From NCBI GenBank assembly GCA_015061745.1, contig SUWB01000001.1, positions 124,001 to 188,000 on the forward strand: 64,000 nt of DNA, given 5' to 3'. The notes under the pieces are model-generated. The model searched no databases, was not told where the DNA came from, and was given only the letters and a program-made list of their open reading frames with translations. This DNA comes from Lentisphaerota bacterium. GTDB lineage: Bacteria; Verrucomicrobiota; Lentisphaeria; Victivallales; Victivallaceae. A program made the translations under genes and the position numbers. Shown in pieces: positions 17,684 to 26,338 of this stretch; the stretch's first letter is position 1, and the number at the start of each line of letters is the position of its first letter.

Positions 17684-18598
17684 ATGGACATAGAAAAAGA
17701 ACAGTTTGGTTTGAAAATCAAAAGATTGCTGAGTGCACGCAATCTGACCCAAAAGGAGTTGGCTGAAGCCTTGGGGATATCTCCGCCGGCTGTCACCTAT
17801 CTTTTGCGGAACGAGCTGCGTACCACCCCTGAACACTTTGATCGTATAATGGAATTCCTCAGGGCAGATGCTTCAGAAATCAAGGAGCTGCAGAAACTTT
17901 GGTTTCTGACTCAGCCGGCCAACAGAAATTCAGAAAATATCAATCTTTTTGCGATCCGCTGTTCCCGGGGGAAATCCCTCGCTGACGTATCCGCCGATAC
18001 AGGAATTGACATTGAACGTTTGCGTTTCCTTGAAAACAAACCCGGCGCGATCCCGACGCCCGGTGAAACGGCTTTACTGAAAGGACTTTACGGAACTGAT
18101 AGCGATGCACTTGATGATTTGGATGATGAATTTTCTTCCAAATCAGGAGTTGCAGAAGAAATTGCCGGTGAAATCATTTCCGGCAAAGTGTCACTTCCGG
18201 TACTTTCTCTTGAAGTGTTTTCCCGCGCCTCAAGAGCTGGAACTCTTGAGAATTTTTTAGGCGATCTGCCCTTTAACAATGCTCTTTTTGAAATTGCTCC
18301 GGAACATCAGAAAAGGGCAAAAGCGGTTTTGTCCTGCCGGGCAGAAGATATCCATTATGGATTTCCGGGGACAGTGCAGCTGCTTCTTGCAGATGCAGAT
18401 CCTTTGTACTCCGACCATCTTCATATTGGCAAAGGAGCAAGAGGCGGCTTTGCTTTGTGGCAAAAAAGAAAACGTGTATGGCACTACTTCGGCGCAGAAC
18501 ATCCGGAACCCCGCTTGGCCAATACCTGGAGTGTTCCTGTACTGGAACTGAAATTCACCTCTGCACCTTTTAACACAAATTCCGGAAAGAACCGTTGA
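17684..18598 (+). CDS. XRE-type helix-turn-helix regulator with long uncharacterised C-terminus
   Basis: About 304 residues. The N-terminal 60 residues form a Cro/CI-type helix-turn-helix (LSARNLTQKELAEALGISPPAVTYLL). The remainder has no recognised domain; it includes an acidic stretch (DDLDDEFSSK) and a C-terminal part that could be a sensory domain. An upstream in-frame ATG at 17657 would give 313 residues with a leader of only about 15 bases; ATG 17684 after GGGAG (13-bp gap) was preferred, with modest confidence. It heads an operon of a small membrane protein, uppP, proC and a glycosyltransferase. Confidence 0.75.
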   Translation: MDIEKEQFGLKIKRLLSARNLTQKELAEALGISPPAVTYLLRNELRTTPEHFDRIMEFLRADASEIKELQKLWFLTQPANRNSENINLFAIRCSRGKSLADVSADTGIDIERLRFLENKPGAIPTPGETALLKGLYGTDSDALDDLDDEFSSKSGVAEEIAGEIISGKVSLPVLSLEVFSRASRAGTLENFLGDLPFNNALFEIAPEHQKRAKAVLSCRAEDIHYGFPGTVQLLLADADPLYSDHLHIGKGARGGFALWQKRKRVWHYFGAEHPEPRLANTWSVPVLELKFTSAPFNTNSGKNR

Positions 18599-18602
18599 TA
18601 TT

Positions 18603-18947
18603 ATGTTGGGATTTACAAGTACGGGATGTTTTATTGTAGGAGCCTTTTTCGGCTTTATCGCAGCAGCAGTGCTTGCTGTTGCGTGCGTTTTTTATTTCAA
18701 TCCGGACATAAAAAACCGGGTTGTCACCCAGGTGGAACAATATTGGGGAAGTATAAAATCCGGTGTTGACGGTTCAATAGATGCCGTCAAGAAAGCTCCG
18801 GTTGCTGAACCTTCCCTCTCTGCGCCCCGCAGCTCGCCGGACACTTCATCTGTCATTCGTCAGGCAACGCCTTCCCGGGCGGCGTCTGTGCCGGTTCCCC
18901 CCTCCCCTGGAATCCCCAAACCAAAAGAAATAAAAATCAGTTGGTAA
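18603..18947 (+). CDS. Small single-pass membrane protein with Pro/Ser-rich tail
   Basis: A 114-residue protein. One transmembrane helix spans about residues 7-31 (GCFIVGAFFGFIAAAVLAVACVFYF), followed by a short amphipathic part and a disordered Pro/Ser/Ala-rich tail ending IPKPKEIKISW. It starts 4 bp after the HTH gene and ends 46 bp before uppP, so it is in the same operon. No family recognised; possibly an envelope accessory protein. Confidence 0.65.
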   Translation: MLGFTSTGCFIVGAFFGFIAAAVLAVACVFYFNPDIKNRVVTQVEQYWGSIKSGVDGSIDAVKKAPVAEPSLSAPRSSPDTSSVIRQATPSRAASVPVPPSPGIPKPKEIKISW

Positions 18948-18993
18948 GCCGGATTTTTTATCTATCAACAACTCAAAGCAGAAATTTTTGATT

Positions 18994-19821
18994 ATGGAAC
19001 AATTTGTCAAAGTAACACTTTTAGCATTTCTTCAAGGTCTCACTGAGTTTTTACCCGTCAGCTCAAGCGGTCATCTGGAATTGCTGAGCGCATTATTTAA
19101 ATTCAAAAACAGCGACAGTCTGACTCTTTCAATATTACTCCACGCAGGTTCCCTTGCTGCGATTGTGATTTTTTACTTCAAAACCCTCTGGGGCTTACTT
19201 AAAAAAGAAAATTTCCACATTATCGGATTGATTATACTTGGTTCAATTCCTGCCGGAATTTTCGGAGTAACGCTCAAACTGACCGGATATCACGAAATGA
19301 TTTCCTCCTCGCTGCCTGTCGTCGGATTCGGATTTCTCATCACAGCGGCCTTGCTGAGACTTTCCACTAAAGAAAAGCTTATCCAGCTGGCTCCCGGCGA
19401 AGCTCCCAAAAAACTCTCTGAAATAACCTGCCGTCAGGCTTTGACTGTCGGAGTTGTTCAAGCCATAGCCATTATTCCCGGAATATCCCGTTCAGGCTCG
19501 ACGATTTCCTGCGGGATCATTACCGGTATTGAACGGGAATCTGCGGCGGCCTTTTCATTTTTACTGGCCCTGCCCGCCATAGGCGGAGCGGCCATACTTG
19601 AGCTTTATTCTATGCTCAAAGGCAACAACCCGACCTCAGAACTCTTCTCGATTCCGCTGCTGATCTGGGGAGTCTGCCTCTCTGCAGCAGTCAGCTTTGC
19701 AGCTCTTGCGTTGCTGATAAACTTTGTTAAAAAAGGCAAACTTGTCTGGTTTGCCTGGTATCTCAATATTCTCGGTGCAGCAGTACTGCTGCTCTCTGTG
19801 GCCGGTATGTTCAAGAAATAA
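18994..19821 (+). CDS. uppP: Undecaprenyl-diphosphate phosphatase (BacA/UppP family)
   Basis: A 275-residue polytopic membrane enzyme that dephosphorylates undecaprenyl pyrophosphate released by wall and glycan synthesis, regenerating the carrier and giving bacitracin tolerance. Signatures are QGLTEFLPVSSSGHLEL (residues 14-30) and PGISRSGSTIS (about 161-171), the two halves of the active site. The frame extends to a TTG at 18988, but ATG 18994 is the normal start. Together with the DUF368 transporter at 14944 it provides both the phosphatase and recycling steps of the carrier cycle. Confidence 0.96.
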   Translation: MEQFVKVTLLAFLQGLTEFLPVSSSGHLELLSALFKFKNSDSLTLSILLHAGSLAAIVIFYFKTLWGLLKKENFHIIGLIILGSIPAGIFGVTLKLTGYHEMISSSLPVVGFGFLITAALLRLSTKEKLIQLAPGEAPKKLSEITCRQALTVGVVQAIAIIPGISRSGSTISCGIITGIERESAAAFSFLLALPAIGGAAILELYSMLKGNNPTSELFSIPLLIWGVCLSAAVSFAALALLINFVKKGKLVWFAWYLNILGAAVLLLSVAGMFKK

Positions 19822-19847
19822 CATTGTTGTAAGAAAGATCATTCCTT

Positions 19848-20648
19848 ATGAGCAAACTTTTATTTATCGGGGCTGGCAAGATGGCTTCAGCCATTGCCGG
19901 CGGGATTGTCCAGTCCGGCGTATTTTCAGCCGGAGAAATGACCGCTTTTGATATCAATCCCGCAGCGGCGGCAGCCTTTACCGCTGCCACAGGTGTGCCC
20001 TGTTCCGCTGCCATAGAAACAGCTCTTGCGGAAGCTGAAAAGGTTTTGATTGCAGTCAAGCCTCAATATCTGGAATCAGCCCTGGCATCTCTCCAAGGGG
20101 CATTCGGAGATAAGCTTATTATTTCCATTGTTGCAGGCGTTACCCTTGAGACCCTGGCACATCTTACCGGCAGTAAAAAGCTGATTCGCGTAATGCCCAA
20201 TACCCCTGCCCTGGTGGGCAAAGGAGCTGCCGCCTTTGCCGGAGGAACCGGCGCGTCGGAAGATGATTTGAAATTTGCGTCCGACATCTTTAATGCAGCA
20301 GGGATCGGTCTGCAGGTTCCGGAAAAGCTGCTTGATGCAGTCACGGGCCTTTCCGGAAGCGGTCCTGCTTACGTTTTTGAGTTTATCCAGGCGTTGGCAG
20401 ACGGCGGCGTTGCCGAAGGTCTCCCCCGGGATATCGCCTTGCAGCTTGCAGCTCAGACAGTTCTTGGTGCTGCAGCAATGGTTCTTGAAACAGGTACACA
20501 CCCTGCAGTGCTTAAAGATCAGGTAACCAGCCCCGGAGGCACAACTTCAAGAGGCTTGGAAAAGTTGGCAGAAAAAGGATTCTCAGGAACTGTCCTGCAG
20601 GCAGTCCGTGCCGCAAGTTCAAGATCAGCAGAATTGGGAAAAAAATAA
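19848..20648 (+). CDS. proC: Pyrroline-5-carboxylate reductase
   Basis: A 266-residue enzyme of the final step of proline synthesis (P5C to proline with NAD(P)H). The N-terminal Rossmann motif is FIGAGKMASAIAGG, RVMPNTPALVG lies mid-protein, and the C-terminal dimer domain has SGSGPAYVF and the family signature with VTSPGGTTSRG. Normal length. It starts 26 bp after uppP and is followed 2 bp later by a glycosyltransferase gene. There is no metabolic link to its neighbours beyond the shared transcript. Confidence 0.96.
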   Translation: MSKLLFIGAGKMASAIAGGIVQSGVFSAGEMTAFDINPAAAAAFTAATGVPCSAAIETALAEAEKVLIAVKPQYLESALASLQGAFGDKLIISIVAGVTLETLAHLTGSKKLIRVMPNTPALVGKGAAAFAGGTGASEDDLKFASDIFNAAGIGLQVPEKLLDAVTGLSGSGPAYVFEFIQALADGGVAEGLPRDIALQLAAQTVLGAAAMVLETGTHPAVLKDQVTSPGGTTSRGLEKLAEKGFSGTVLQAVRAASSRSAELGKK

Positions 20649-20650
20649 TT

Positions 20651-21397
20651 ATGGACTCCAACAATATTCTGACCGTTGTAATGCCGGTCTATAATGAAGA
20701 AAAAACAATTGAATCCATCGTAAAAACTGTTCTTGCCCGCCCGGAAGTGGGGGAATTGATTATTGTAAACGATGCTTCAAAAGATAACTCCTGGGAAAAA
20801 CTGCAGCTTTTTGCAGACAATCCCAAAGTAAAACTGCTCAATCAGGAGGTCAATCAGGGCAAGGGAGCTGCTTTGATCCGGGGCTTCGGGGAGGCCACGA
20901 TGCCTTTTGTTATGGTTCAGGATGCAGATTTTGAATACACTCCGGATGACTATCCGGTTGTTCTTGCCCCGCTTTTGGCTGGTAAAGCTGATGTGGTTTA
21001 CGGCTCCCGTTTTATGGGAACTCCCGGTCAAGTGAGATTCTTCCGTCACGAAATGGGGAATAAATTTCTGACTTTTCTTTCCAATCTTTTTTCAGACATC
21101 CACTTGTCTGATATGGAAACCTGTTACAAAGCCTTCAAAAAAGAGGTCATTCAGAATTTGATCCTCACATCAAACCGTTTTGGTATTGAAGTTGAAATGA
21201 CTGCCAAACTTGCAAAAGCCAAATGTCTCTGTATTTGGGAAGTTCCGATTTCTTACGCTCCCCGTTCCTATAACGAAGGCAAAAAAATCGGTTGGCGTGA
21301 CGGTTTCGCCGCTTTGTGGCACATTATGCGTTTCAACTGTTTCACCTCTTTGCAGAAGAGCTTGAAAAAGCCCTGGGATGAGGTTTTGAAAAAATAA
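20651..21397 (+). CDS. Family 2 glycosyltransferase, polyprenyl-phosphate glycosyltransferase-like
   Basis: A 248-residue GT-A-fold enzyme. VVMPVYNEEKTIESIV (about residues 8-23) and IVNDASKDNSW bind the nucleotide sugar, VQDADFEYTPDDYP carries the metal-binding DxD-like acidic site, and DMETCYKAF is typical of dolichyl-phosphate-mannose-synthase-like proteins. No C-terminal membrane segments, so it is the short soluble form. Transfer of a sugar from NDP-sugar to polyprenyl phosphate is inferred, which fits the carrier-recycling genes upstream. The ATG is 2 bp after the proC stop, and a terminator follows. Confidence 0.85.
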   Translation: MDSNNILTVVMPVYNEEKTIESIVKTVLARPEVGELIIVNDASKDNSWEKLQLFADNPKVKLLNQEVNQGKGAALIRGFGEATMPFVMVQDADFEYTPDDYPVVLAPLLAGKADVVYGSRFMGTPGQVRFFRHEMGNKFLTFLSNLFSDIHLSDMETCYKAFKKEVIQNLILTSNRFGIEVEMTAKLAKAKCLCIWEVPISYAPRSYNEGKKIGWRDGFAALWHIMRFNCFTSLQKSLKKPWDEVLKK

Positions 21398-21448
21398 TCT
21401 TTCAGATTTCAGGCTGTTGAATTTTCAGCTTTGTTTTTACCCAAATAA

Positions 21449-21476
21449 AAAACTCTCCCCGACGGGAGAGTTTTTT
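21449..21476. terminator. Bidirectional terminator between converging genes
   Basis: Stem ACTCTCCC (21452-21459) with GGGAGAGT (21464-21471), loop CGAC, A tract on the left and T tract on the right. It serves the glycosyltransferase operon on the plus strand and the secreted-protein gene on the minus strand. Confidence 0.9.
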
Positions 21477-21493
21477 ATTGATGATTTGCGATC

Positions 21494-24400
21494 TTACCAT
21501 TTGAAATCCAATTCAAATCCGGCTGTTTTTCCCGGAGCAAGATCAATTCTGTTAAAGACCGGTTCCACCGTGGAAAAGGTGCCGGCATCCCAGAAAATCA
21601 CACCGTAGGGAACAGATCCCCCCATAGATATATACAGATCGGGCAGGCCGCTGTTTTTGAGAGTAAAGGTTTTAACAGAAGCATTCAAAAACCGTTTGAC
21701 TTTGTAGGCTTTGTCGATCTGTTCGTCAGCTTTGCCAAAACGGACGATCTTGAGAGCCTGTTCTCTCTCAAAGGAAACGTTGCCGAAATAGGCCTTACCT
21801 TGGATATCGGCAAGGTGACGCGGAATATTGTGAAACCGGAAAGCGAACTCAATATTCGCAACATTGTTATTGGTCAAAGAACTTTTCACACTGATATTGC
21901 CGGGATTGAAAAAGAAAGTTTTGATGATACGCAATCCGGCAAGAGTGGATTTTTCACGGGGTCCCAAAGTCCGGGTCAGTTCGACTTTGATGCCGCGCGT
22001 GCTTTTTTCCATACCGGTGATCTTATAACCTTTGACCACATTAAAAGAAACTTTCAAAGGAGCCCAGAAGCCGTCAGCCCCGAACCCGAGAGAATGTACC
22101 AGTTCCTTACCCTTGACCTTGAGCGAGGCGATCCGTGCTCCGGCACCGGGATCAAGCAGAGCGACATAGTCAGGAGCGGTGATCTGCAGATAATCTTTTC
22201 CTTTAACATTGACGGCTTTCAGATTCACCTTGGCATTATTCAGTTCATACACAGCCTTGAAATCATTGACAGGATTATCGGCAGATTCCTCATCCAGCAT
22301 CTTTTTAGCGTATCTTTTTTCCCATTCCATAGCCTTTAAGATTGCGGGAATACGTTTTTTCATCATTCCGTTCAAAGCACTCTGGGGGATCACTTCACCT
22401 TTTATCTGCTTACCGGGCAGAATGGTCAAAAGATTCCAGCGCAACGCGCCTGCGTGAACGGTAATCCCTTTGGCAAGTTGTGCTCCGGTAAAGGTTCCGA
22501 GAGAATAGTTGTCAGAAGAGTTGACGGTGTAAGTACCTTTTTTATCAAGATCCTTCACAGAAAGTTTTGCAAAAACTTCTCCCTTCTGCCAGAAATTCCC
22601 CAGAGCGGCCACCGTATTTTTGCCGTTGCGGTAGGCTTTAAGCTGTACGATTTTCGCAGAAGCAAGTCCGGGCAGACGTTTCTTGAAGTTGCCGCCTTCG
22701 CTCCAGAAAGCGGGGAAGAAAGGCTTGGGTACAGGCGTCAGAACCGTCACAGAAGCAGCCTTGCTCAGTTGACCTTTCATAACGATATTTTCGTGCTCAG
22801 CAATAATCGTATTGGCTCGTGCCAGAGCATTCCAATAGCGGTGGTCGTAGCCCCGGGGGAAATAGTAACCAAAAGAGCCTTCCCACCCCTGCAGAAAGAA
22901 GCACAGAGTTTCAAAGGCAAAAGCTTCAGGTTCCGTCACCCAGGTGCCGCACTGGAATCCGTGAGGCAGAGCAATCAGTTTGGGCCGTTTGGCAGGATTT
23001 TTGATATAGCGTTTAAGAAACTTTTTATTGTCGTCAGCTGCGGTAAAAGTGATCAAATGGATTCCGGGATAGTAAGTATATTTTTCAGTAAAACTGCTGA
23101 AAATGTAAGGTCCCCAAGGCTCAAGCCAGGGCAGTTCTGCCATATAATCCAAAGGTGAATACTGACCGTAACCTTTTTTGTCAGATTCAACAAGCTGACT
23201 CCAGGCGATCTCAGGCATAAAATGGGAGTCTTTACCCGCCTTTTTACCCAGAGCATTGATATCTTTTTCAAGGGTGACAATAAGTCTGCCGTGCTGCCAG
23301 GAACGGAATTTGATCCAGCTTTCCCGGTAAGTGTCAATAATCATCCGGGGCCATTTGGCACGGATATCTTCAGGTTTTGCCTTGCCCTTCATATAAATCA
23401 CAAATTCTTCACGGCAACGATCGCAGAAACAGCCTTTGAAGTCGAGATAATAAGGCTCCCAGTTGGGCATAATCTGATCGGCAAGATCATTTTTGACCAA
23501 CATATCTTCCAGCATCCCCAGCACTTCATTCCTGTAAAACGTCCCTCTTTTGTAGACTTCGACAGGACAGGTCTTGAAATTGCCGCGTTTGAAAGGCGTG
23601 CCGTCGATCTGGCGGAAATAAGATTCAGGAGTCCGGTTGCGTGCTCCGCCCAAACGGTAACCGTTGCAAAGCAAATGGGGCTGGACATAGCGGGCCATTC
23701 CCACAGTTTTTACACTTTTTTTCAAATTGTTGTTGCCCCCGTGAAGAGCATTAAGGCCCGTCCGGTTGAGAAAATCTCTGATGACTGGCAGTTTATCTGA
23801 AGGCAGATTGAATTCGTGAACGACCTGTACACCGGAAACATAATTCTTGGGACGTTTGCCCTGCAAAGGCGCAATGACCTTGAGATTGAGTGTTTTTACA
23901 TCACTTTTCCAATTGCCTTCAGAGAGCTGATATTCAAGGGGATAAAGTGTCTCAGACTTGCTGATTTCAGGAATCAGCGTTACAGAGGGACAGGACCACA
24001 TACCGTAGCCGTCTTTGGGCATACCGGCAACAAAAGACTGGATATTGAAAACCGCCGTACTGGAGTTATCGGGATTTTTCTTCAAAGAAACCAAAGTATT
24101 TTTTTCATTCCCTGAATGAAGTTTGAACCCGGCAGGAATTTTCACTGTCATCAGCAGTTTTTTGTATTTGACCCGCTTTTCATTCTGCATCTCAAAAACA
24201 ATGGTTCCCGGCTGTTTTTCACCGATGCACCAGGTATTATCCAAAAAAGTCCAGGGCGTAACATAAGCAACAGCACCGGCTTTTATCTCATTTTTGATCA
24301 GCTGCACATCGTCAATAAAAATCTGCCCCTGTCCATAAAGCGTTAAGTTGATATCCAATCGGGGCGTATGAGCAGGAGCCACAAAGGAAAGAGAACGCAC

Positions 24401-24988
24401 CTCATAATCCCGTGAAACAGAAACTGCGTGATTGATGGAAGCACGGTTCTTTTTAAGACCTTTCCAGATACCGGGCTTCTTATTGTAAAAGTGGATAAAG
24501 GTTCTAAAACTGTTGATTCCGGCAGATTTCCCGGTCTTTCCTTTGACCTTGAATATCAGGGTATACTTGACAGGTTCAGCAGAATCCTCAATTCCGACGA
24601 TTTGATTGAAAGAATTACTCATCCAGGGATTGCCGTCGGAATCCTGCAGTGCAGCAAGGGTATCCGGAGAATAGATCACTGCACACGCAGAGCCATTGAC
24701 GCCGCCTTTGGGATCAATATAACGGCGTTGTCCGGCAAAAATTTTTTTCTTATGTTCAGGACCTTTAAGGGATTTGCTCCAGACATAAGAGCCGCCGTAC
24801 CAGGGGGAACCTTTTTTATGAAAGATATCTTTTCCCTCAAAATCCCCGGAACGCAAAAGATTTTTCACCTCTTTTCCTGCGGCACTTGCTCCTTTGAGCA
24901 GATTCAGATCCACCGACACGCCGCCGGGATCAAGAGAAAATACAGTCATTGTCAGAAAGAGCAATGCCGCTGTCATAAAAATTTTCAT
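21494..24988 (-). CDS. Large secreted glycosidase-like protein
   Basis: An 1164-residue protein with an Sec signal peptide (MKIFMTAALLFLTMTVFS). A lectin-like sandwich at about 40-245 ends IFIDDVQLIKNE and is probably carbohydrate-binding. An Ig-like region follows, then a TIM-barrel-like segment (about 400-760) with NWEPYYLDFKG and a four-residue cysteine motif CFCDRC near 525. The C-terminal half is beta-rich (LDPGAGARIASLKVKGKEL resembles galactose-mutarotase-like supersandwich domains). AAGGAAAG precedes the ATG. It resembles in layout, though not obviously in sequence, the 1680-residue protein at 6421. Hydrolysis of extracellular glycan is inferred; catalytic residues were not identified. 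Confidence 0.75.
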   Translation of the reverse strand: MKIFMTAALLFLTMTVFSLDPGGVSVDLNLLKGASAAGKEVKNLLRSGDFEGKDIFHKKGSPWYGGSYVWSKSLKGPEHKKKIFAGQRRYIDPKGGVNGSACAVIYSPDTLAALQDSDGNPWMSNSFNQIVGIEDSAEPVKYTLIFKVKGKTGKSAGINSFRTFIHFYNKKPGIWKGLKKNRASINHAVSVSRDYEVRSLSFVAPAHTPRLDINLTLYGQGQIFIDDVQLIKNEIKAGAVAYVTPWTFLDNTWCIGEKQPGTIVFEMQNEKRVKYKKLLMTVKIPAGFKLHSGNEKNTLVSLKKNPDNSSTAVFNIQSFVAGMPKDGYGMWSCPSVTLIPEISKSETLYPLEYQLSEGNWKSDVKTLNLKVIAPLQGKRPKNYVSGVQVVHEFNLPSDKLPVIRDFLNRTGLNALHGGNNNLKKSVKTVGMARYVQPHLLCNGYRLGGARNRTPESYFRQIDGTPFKRGNFKTCPVEVYKRGTFYRNEVLGMLEDMLVKNDLADQIMPNWEPYYLDFKGCFCDRCREEFVIYMKGKAKPEDIRAKWPRMIIDTYRESWIKFRSWQHGRLIVTLEKDINALGKKAGKDSHFMPEIAWSQLVESDKKGYGQYSPLDYMAELPWLEPWGPYIFSSFTEKYTYYPGIHLITFTAADDNKKFLKRYIKNPAKRPKLIALPHGFQCGTWVTEPEAFAFETLCFFLQGWEGSFGYYFPRGYDHRYWNALARANTIIAEHENIVMKGQLSKAASVTVLTPVPKPFFPAFWSEGGNFKKRLPGLASAKIVQLKAYRNGKNTVAALGNFWQKGEVFAKLSVKDLDKKGTYTVNSSDNYSLGTFTGAQLAKGITVHAGALRWNLLTILPGKQIKGEVIPQSALNGMMKKRIPAILKAMEWEKRYAKKMLDEESADNPVNDFKAVYELNNAKVNLKAVNVKGKDYLQITAPDYVALLDPGAGARIASLKVKGKELVHSLGFGADGFWAPLKVSFNVVKGYKITGMEKSTRGIKVELTRTLGPREKSTLAGLRIIKTFFFNPGNISVKSSLTNNNVANIEFAFRFHNIPRHLADIQGKAYFGNVSFEREQALKIVRFGKADEQIDKAYKVKRFLNASVKTFTLKNSGLPDLYISMGGSVPYGVIFWDAGTFSTVEPVFNRIDLAPGKTAGFELDFKW

Positions 24989-25064
24989 ACTTTCAAACTT
25001 TCCTTCTTTAATAAAATTGAATCACAATTTGTCAATGTTTGATCATTTTACCGGAACTTAAGAT

Positions 25065-25093
25065 AATATAGCACTCTAAAAAAATCCTGTCAA
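25065..25093 (-). promoter_or_regulatory. Consensus promoter of the 1164-residue secreted-protein gene
   Basis: On the minus strand TTGACA (25093-25088), 17-bp spacer, TATATT (25070-25065). The -35 box overlaps the stop of aat. A perfect -35 suggests strong basal expression. Confidence 0.85.
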
Positions 25094-25749
25094 CTCCATT
25101 GGATATTTTTCACTCTTAAAAGTTCAAGCAATTGCCAGTATTCATACCGTGTTATCTCAATGGCTCCGAACTGGGCAAGTGTCGGCGTCACCATCTGTAT
25201 ATCCACCAATTCCACGCCTCTCTGCCTGAGAAACTCAAACATTCCTGCCAAAGCGAACTTTGAAGCACAGCTCTCTTTGAAAAACATACTTTCGCCGCAA
25301 AACACGCCTCCCACGTGCACACCGTACAAACCGCCGATAAGTTCATCTTTTTCGTTGTAAGTCTCAAAACTGTGTGCTTTTCCCTGACGGTGAAACGCTT
25401 TATATGCACGGCGCATATTGGGAGTGATCCAAGTCCCCCCCTGCCCCGGGCGGAAAGCTGCGGCACATTCGTCAATGACCCGATCAAAAGCGGTGTCGGT
25501 TTTCAGAAGCCAGTTTTTCTTTTTCAGCTCTTTCCGGGTACCGTGGGGGACGTGGTAATCTGAGATCCTGACCACACCTCTGACAGGGGGAGAAAACCAT
25601 AATATTGCTTTTTCATCCTCGGGCCACGGGAAAACACCGTGATTATAAGCATCTTCAAGCATAACGGTATCAAGGTCATCACTCCAACCGGCGAAACCGT
25701 ACTCATCTTCGGGAGCAGGAGGTGTAAAAATGGAATCACTCCAATCCAT
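25090..25749 (-). CDS. aat: Leucyl/phenylalanyl-tRNA-protein transferase
   Basis: A 219-residue cytoplasmic enzyme that attaches Leu or Phe from aminoacyl-tRNA to N-terminal Lys/Arg of proteins, marking them for ClpS/ClpAP (N-end rule). Family motifs are AYNHGVFPWPEDEKAILWFSP (about residues 32-52), the SFETYNEKDELIGGLYGVHVGG region and GESMFF. Length matches the family. It has its own promoter and a leader of about 40 bases. Confidence 0.95.
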   Translation of the reverse strand: MDWSDSIFTPPAPEDEYGFAGWSDDLDTVMLEDAYNHGVFPWPEDEKAILWFSPPVRGVVRISDYHVPHGTRKELKKKNWLLKTDTAFDRVIDECAAAFRPGQGGTWITPNMRRAYKAFHRQGKAHSFETYNEKDELIGGLYGVHVGGVFCGESMFFKESCASKFALAGMFEFLRQRGVELVDIQMVTPTLAQFGAIEITRYEYWQLLELLRVKNIQWS

Positions 25750-25790
25750 AATGATAATTTGAATCCTTTTCGTTTGGCTGCTGTCACTGT

Positions 25791-25819
25791 TACATAAAAT
25801 ACCCTCCTTTTCCTGTCAA
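25791..25819 (-). promoter_or_regulatory. Promoter of aat
   Basis: On the minus strand TTGACA (25819-25814), 17-bp spacer, TATGTA (25796-25791). Confidence 0.65.
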
Positions 25820-25875
25820 TGCAAGAACTTTGCTGAGGGTTTTTCTATTATTTTGCATAAAGAAGCTCTTTTTTC

Positions 25876-25904
25876 TTGAAAAAGAGCTGACAATGCTGTA
25901 AATT
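25876..25904 (+). promoter_or_regulatory. Candidate promoter of the thioesterase/rsmA operon
   Basis: TTGAAA (25876-25881), 17-bp spacer, TAAATT (25899-25904), with AAGGAG before the first gene at 25926. Confidence 0.55.
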
Positions 25905-25925
25905 ATAAAAAAGGAGTTTTCTGTT

Positions 25926-26336
25926 ATGCTTGATCCGAGAGTTATTGATTACATCAACCGTATGGACCGCTTTGCAGCGGCAAATAATATTCAACTGACT
26001 AAAGTCGAGCCGGGCTACGCTGAGGCTGAGCTTGTTATCACTGAAGCAATGCTCAACGGCAACAATGTAGTCCAGGGCGGAGCGATTTTTACTCTGGCGG
26101 ATATCGCCTTTGCCGGAGCAGCCAATTCTGAAAATGCAGGAATGGTGACTCAAAGTGCAAATCTGACATTTCTCCGTCCCGGCGACGGCACAAAACTCTT
26201 TGCAACGGCCCGGGTCATCCACCGGGGACGGACCACCGGACTTTACGCCGTGGAGATCCGCAATGACCGGGGAAAACTCGTCGCCTCAGGACAAATGAAT
26301 GGCTTTTCCACAGGGAAAGCTCTCGTTGAGGAGTAA
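25926..26336 (+). CDS. PaaI-family hotdog-fold thioesterase
   Basis: A 136-residue acyl-CoA thioesterase-type protein. The hotdog helix motif NVVQGGAIFTLADIAFAGAAN (about residues 44-64) holds the conserved glycines and the catalytic aspartate position, followed by the LTFLRP strand motif. The family hydrolyses acyl- or aryl-CoA thioesters; the substrate is unknown. AAGGAG lies 7 bp before the ATG. The next gene starts 2 bp after the stop. Confidence 0.9.
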   Translation: MLDPRVIDYINRMDRFAAANNIQLTKVEPGYAEAELVITEAMLNGNNVVQGGAIFTLADIAFAGAANSENAGMVTQSANLTFLRPGDGTKLFATARVIHRGRTTGLYAVEIRNDRGKLVASGQMNGFSTGKALVEE

Positions 26337-26338
26337 GT

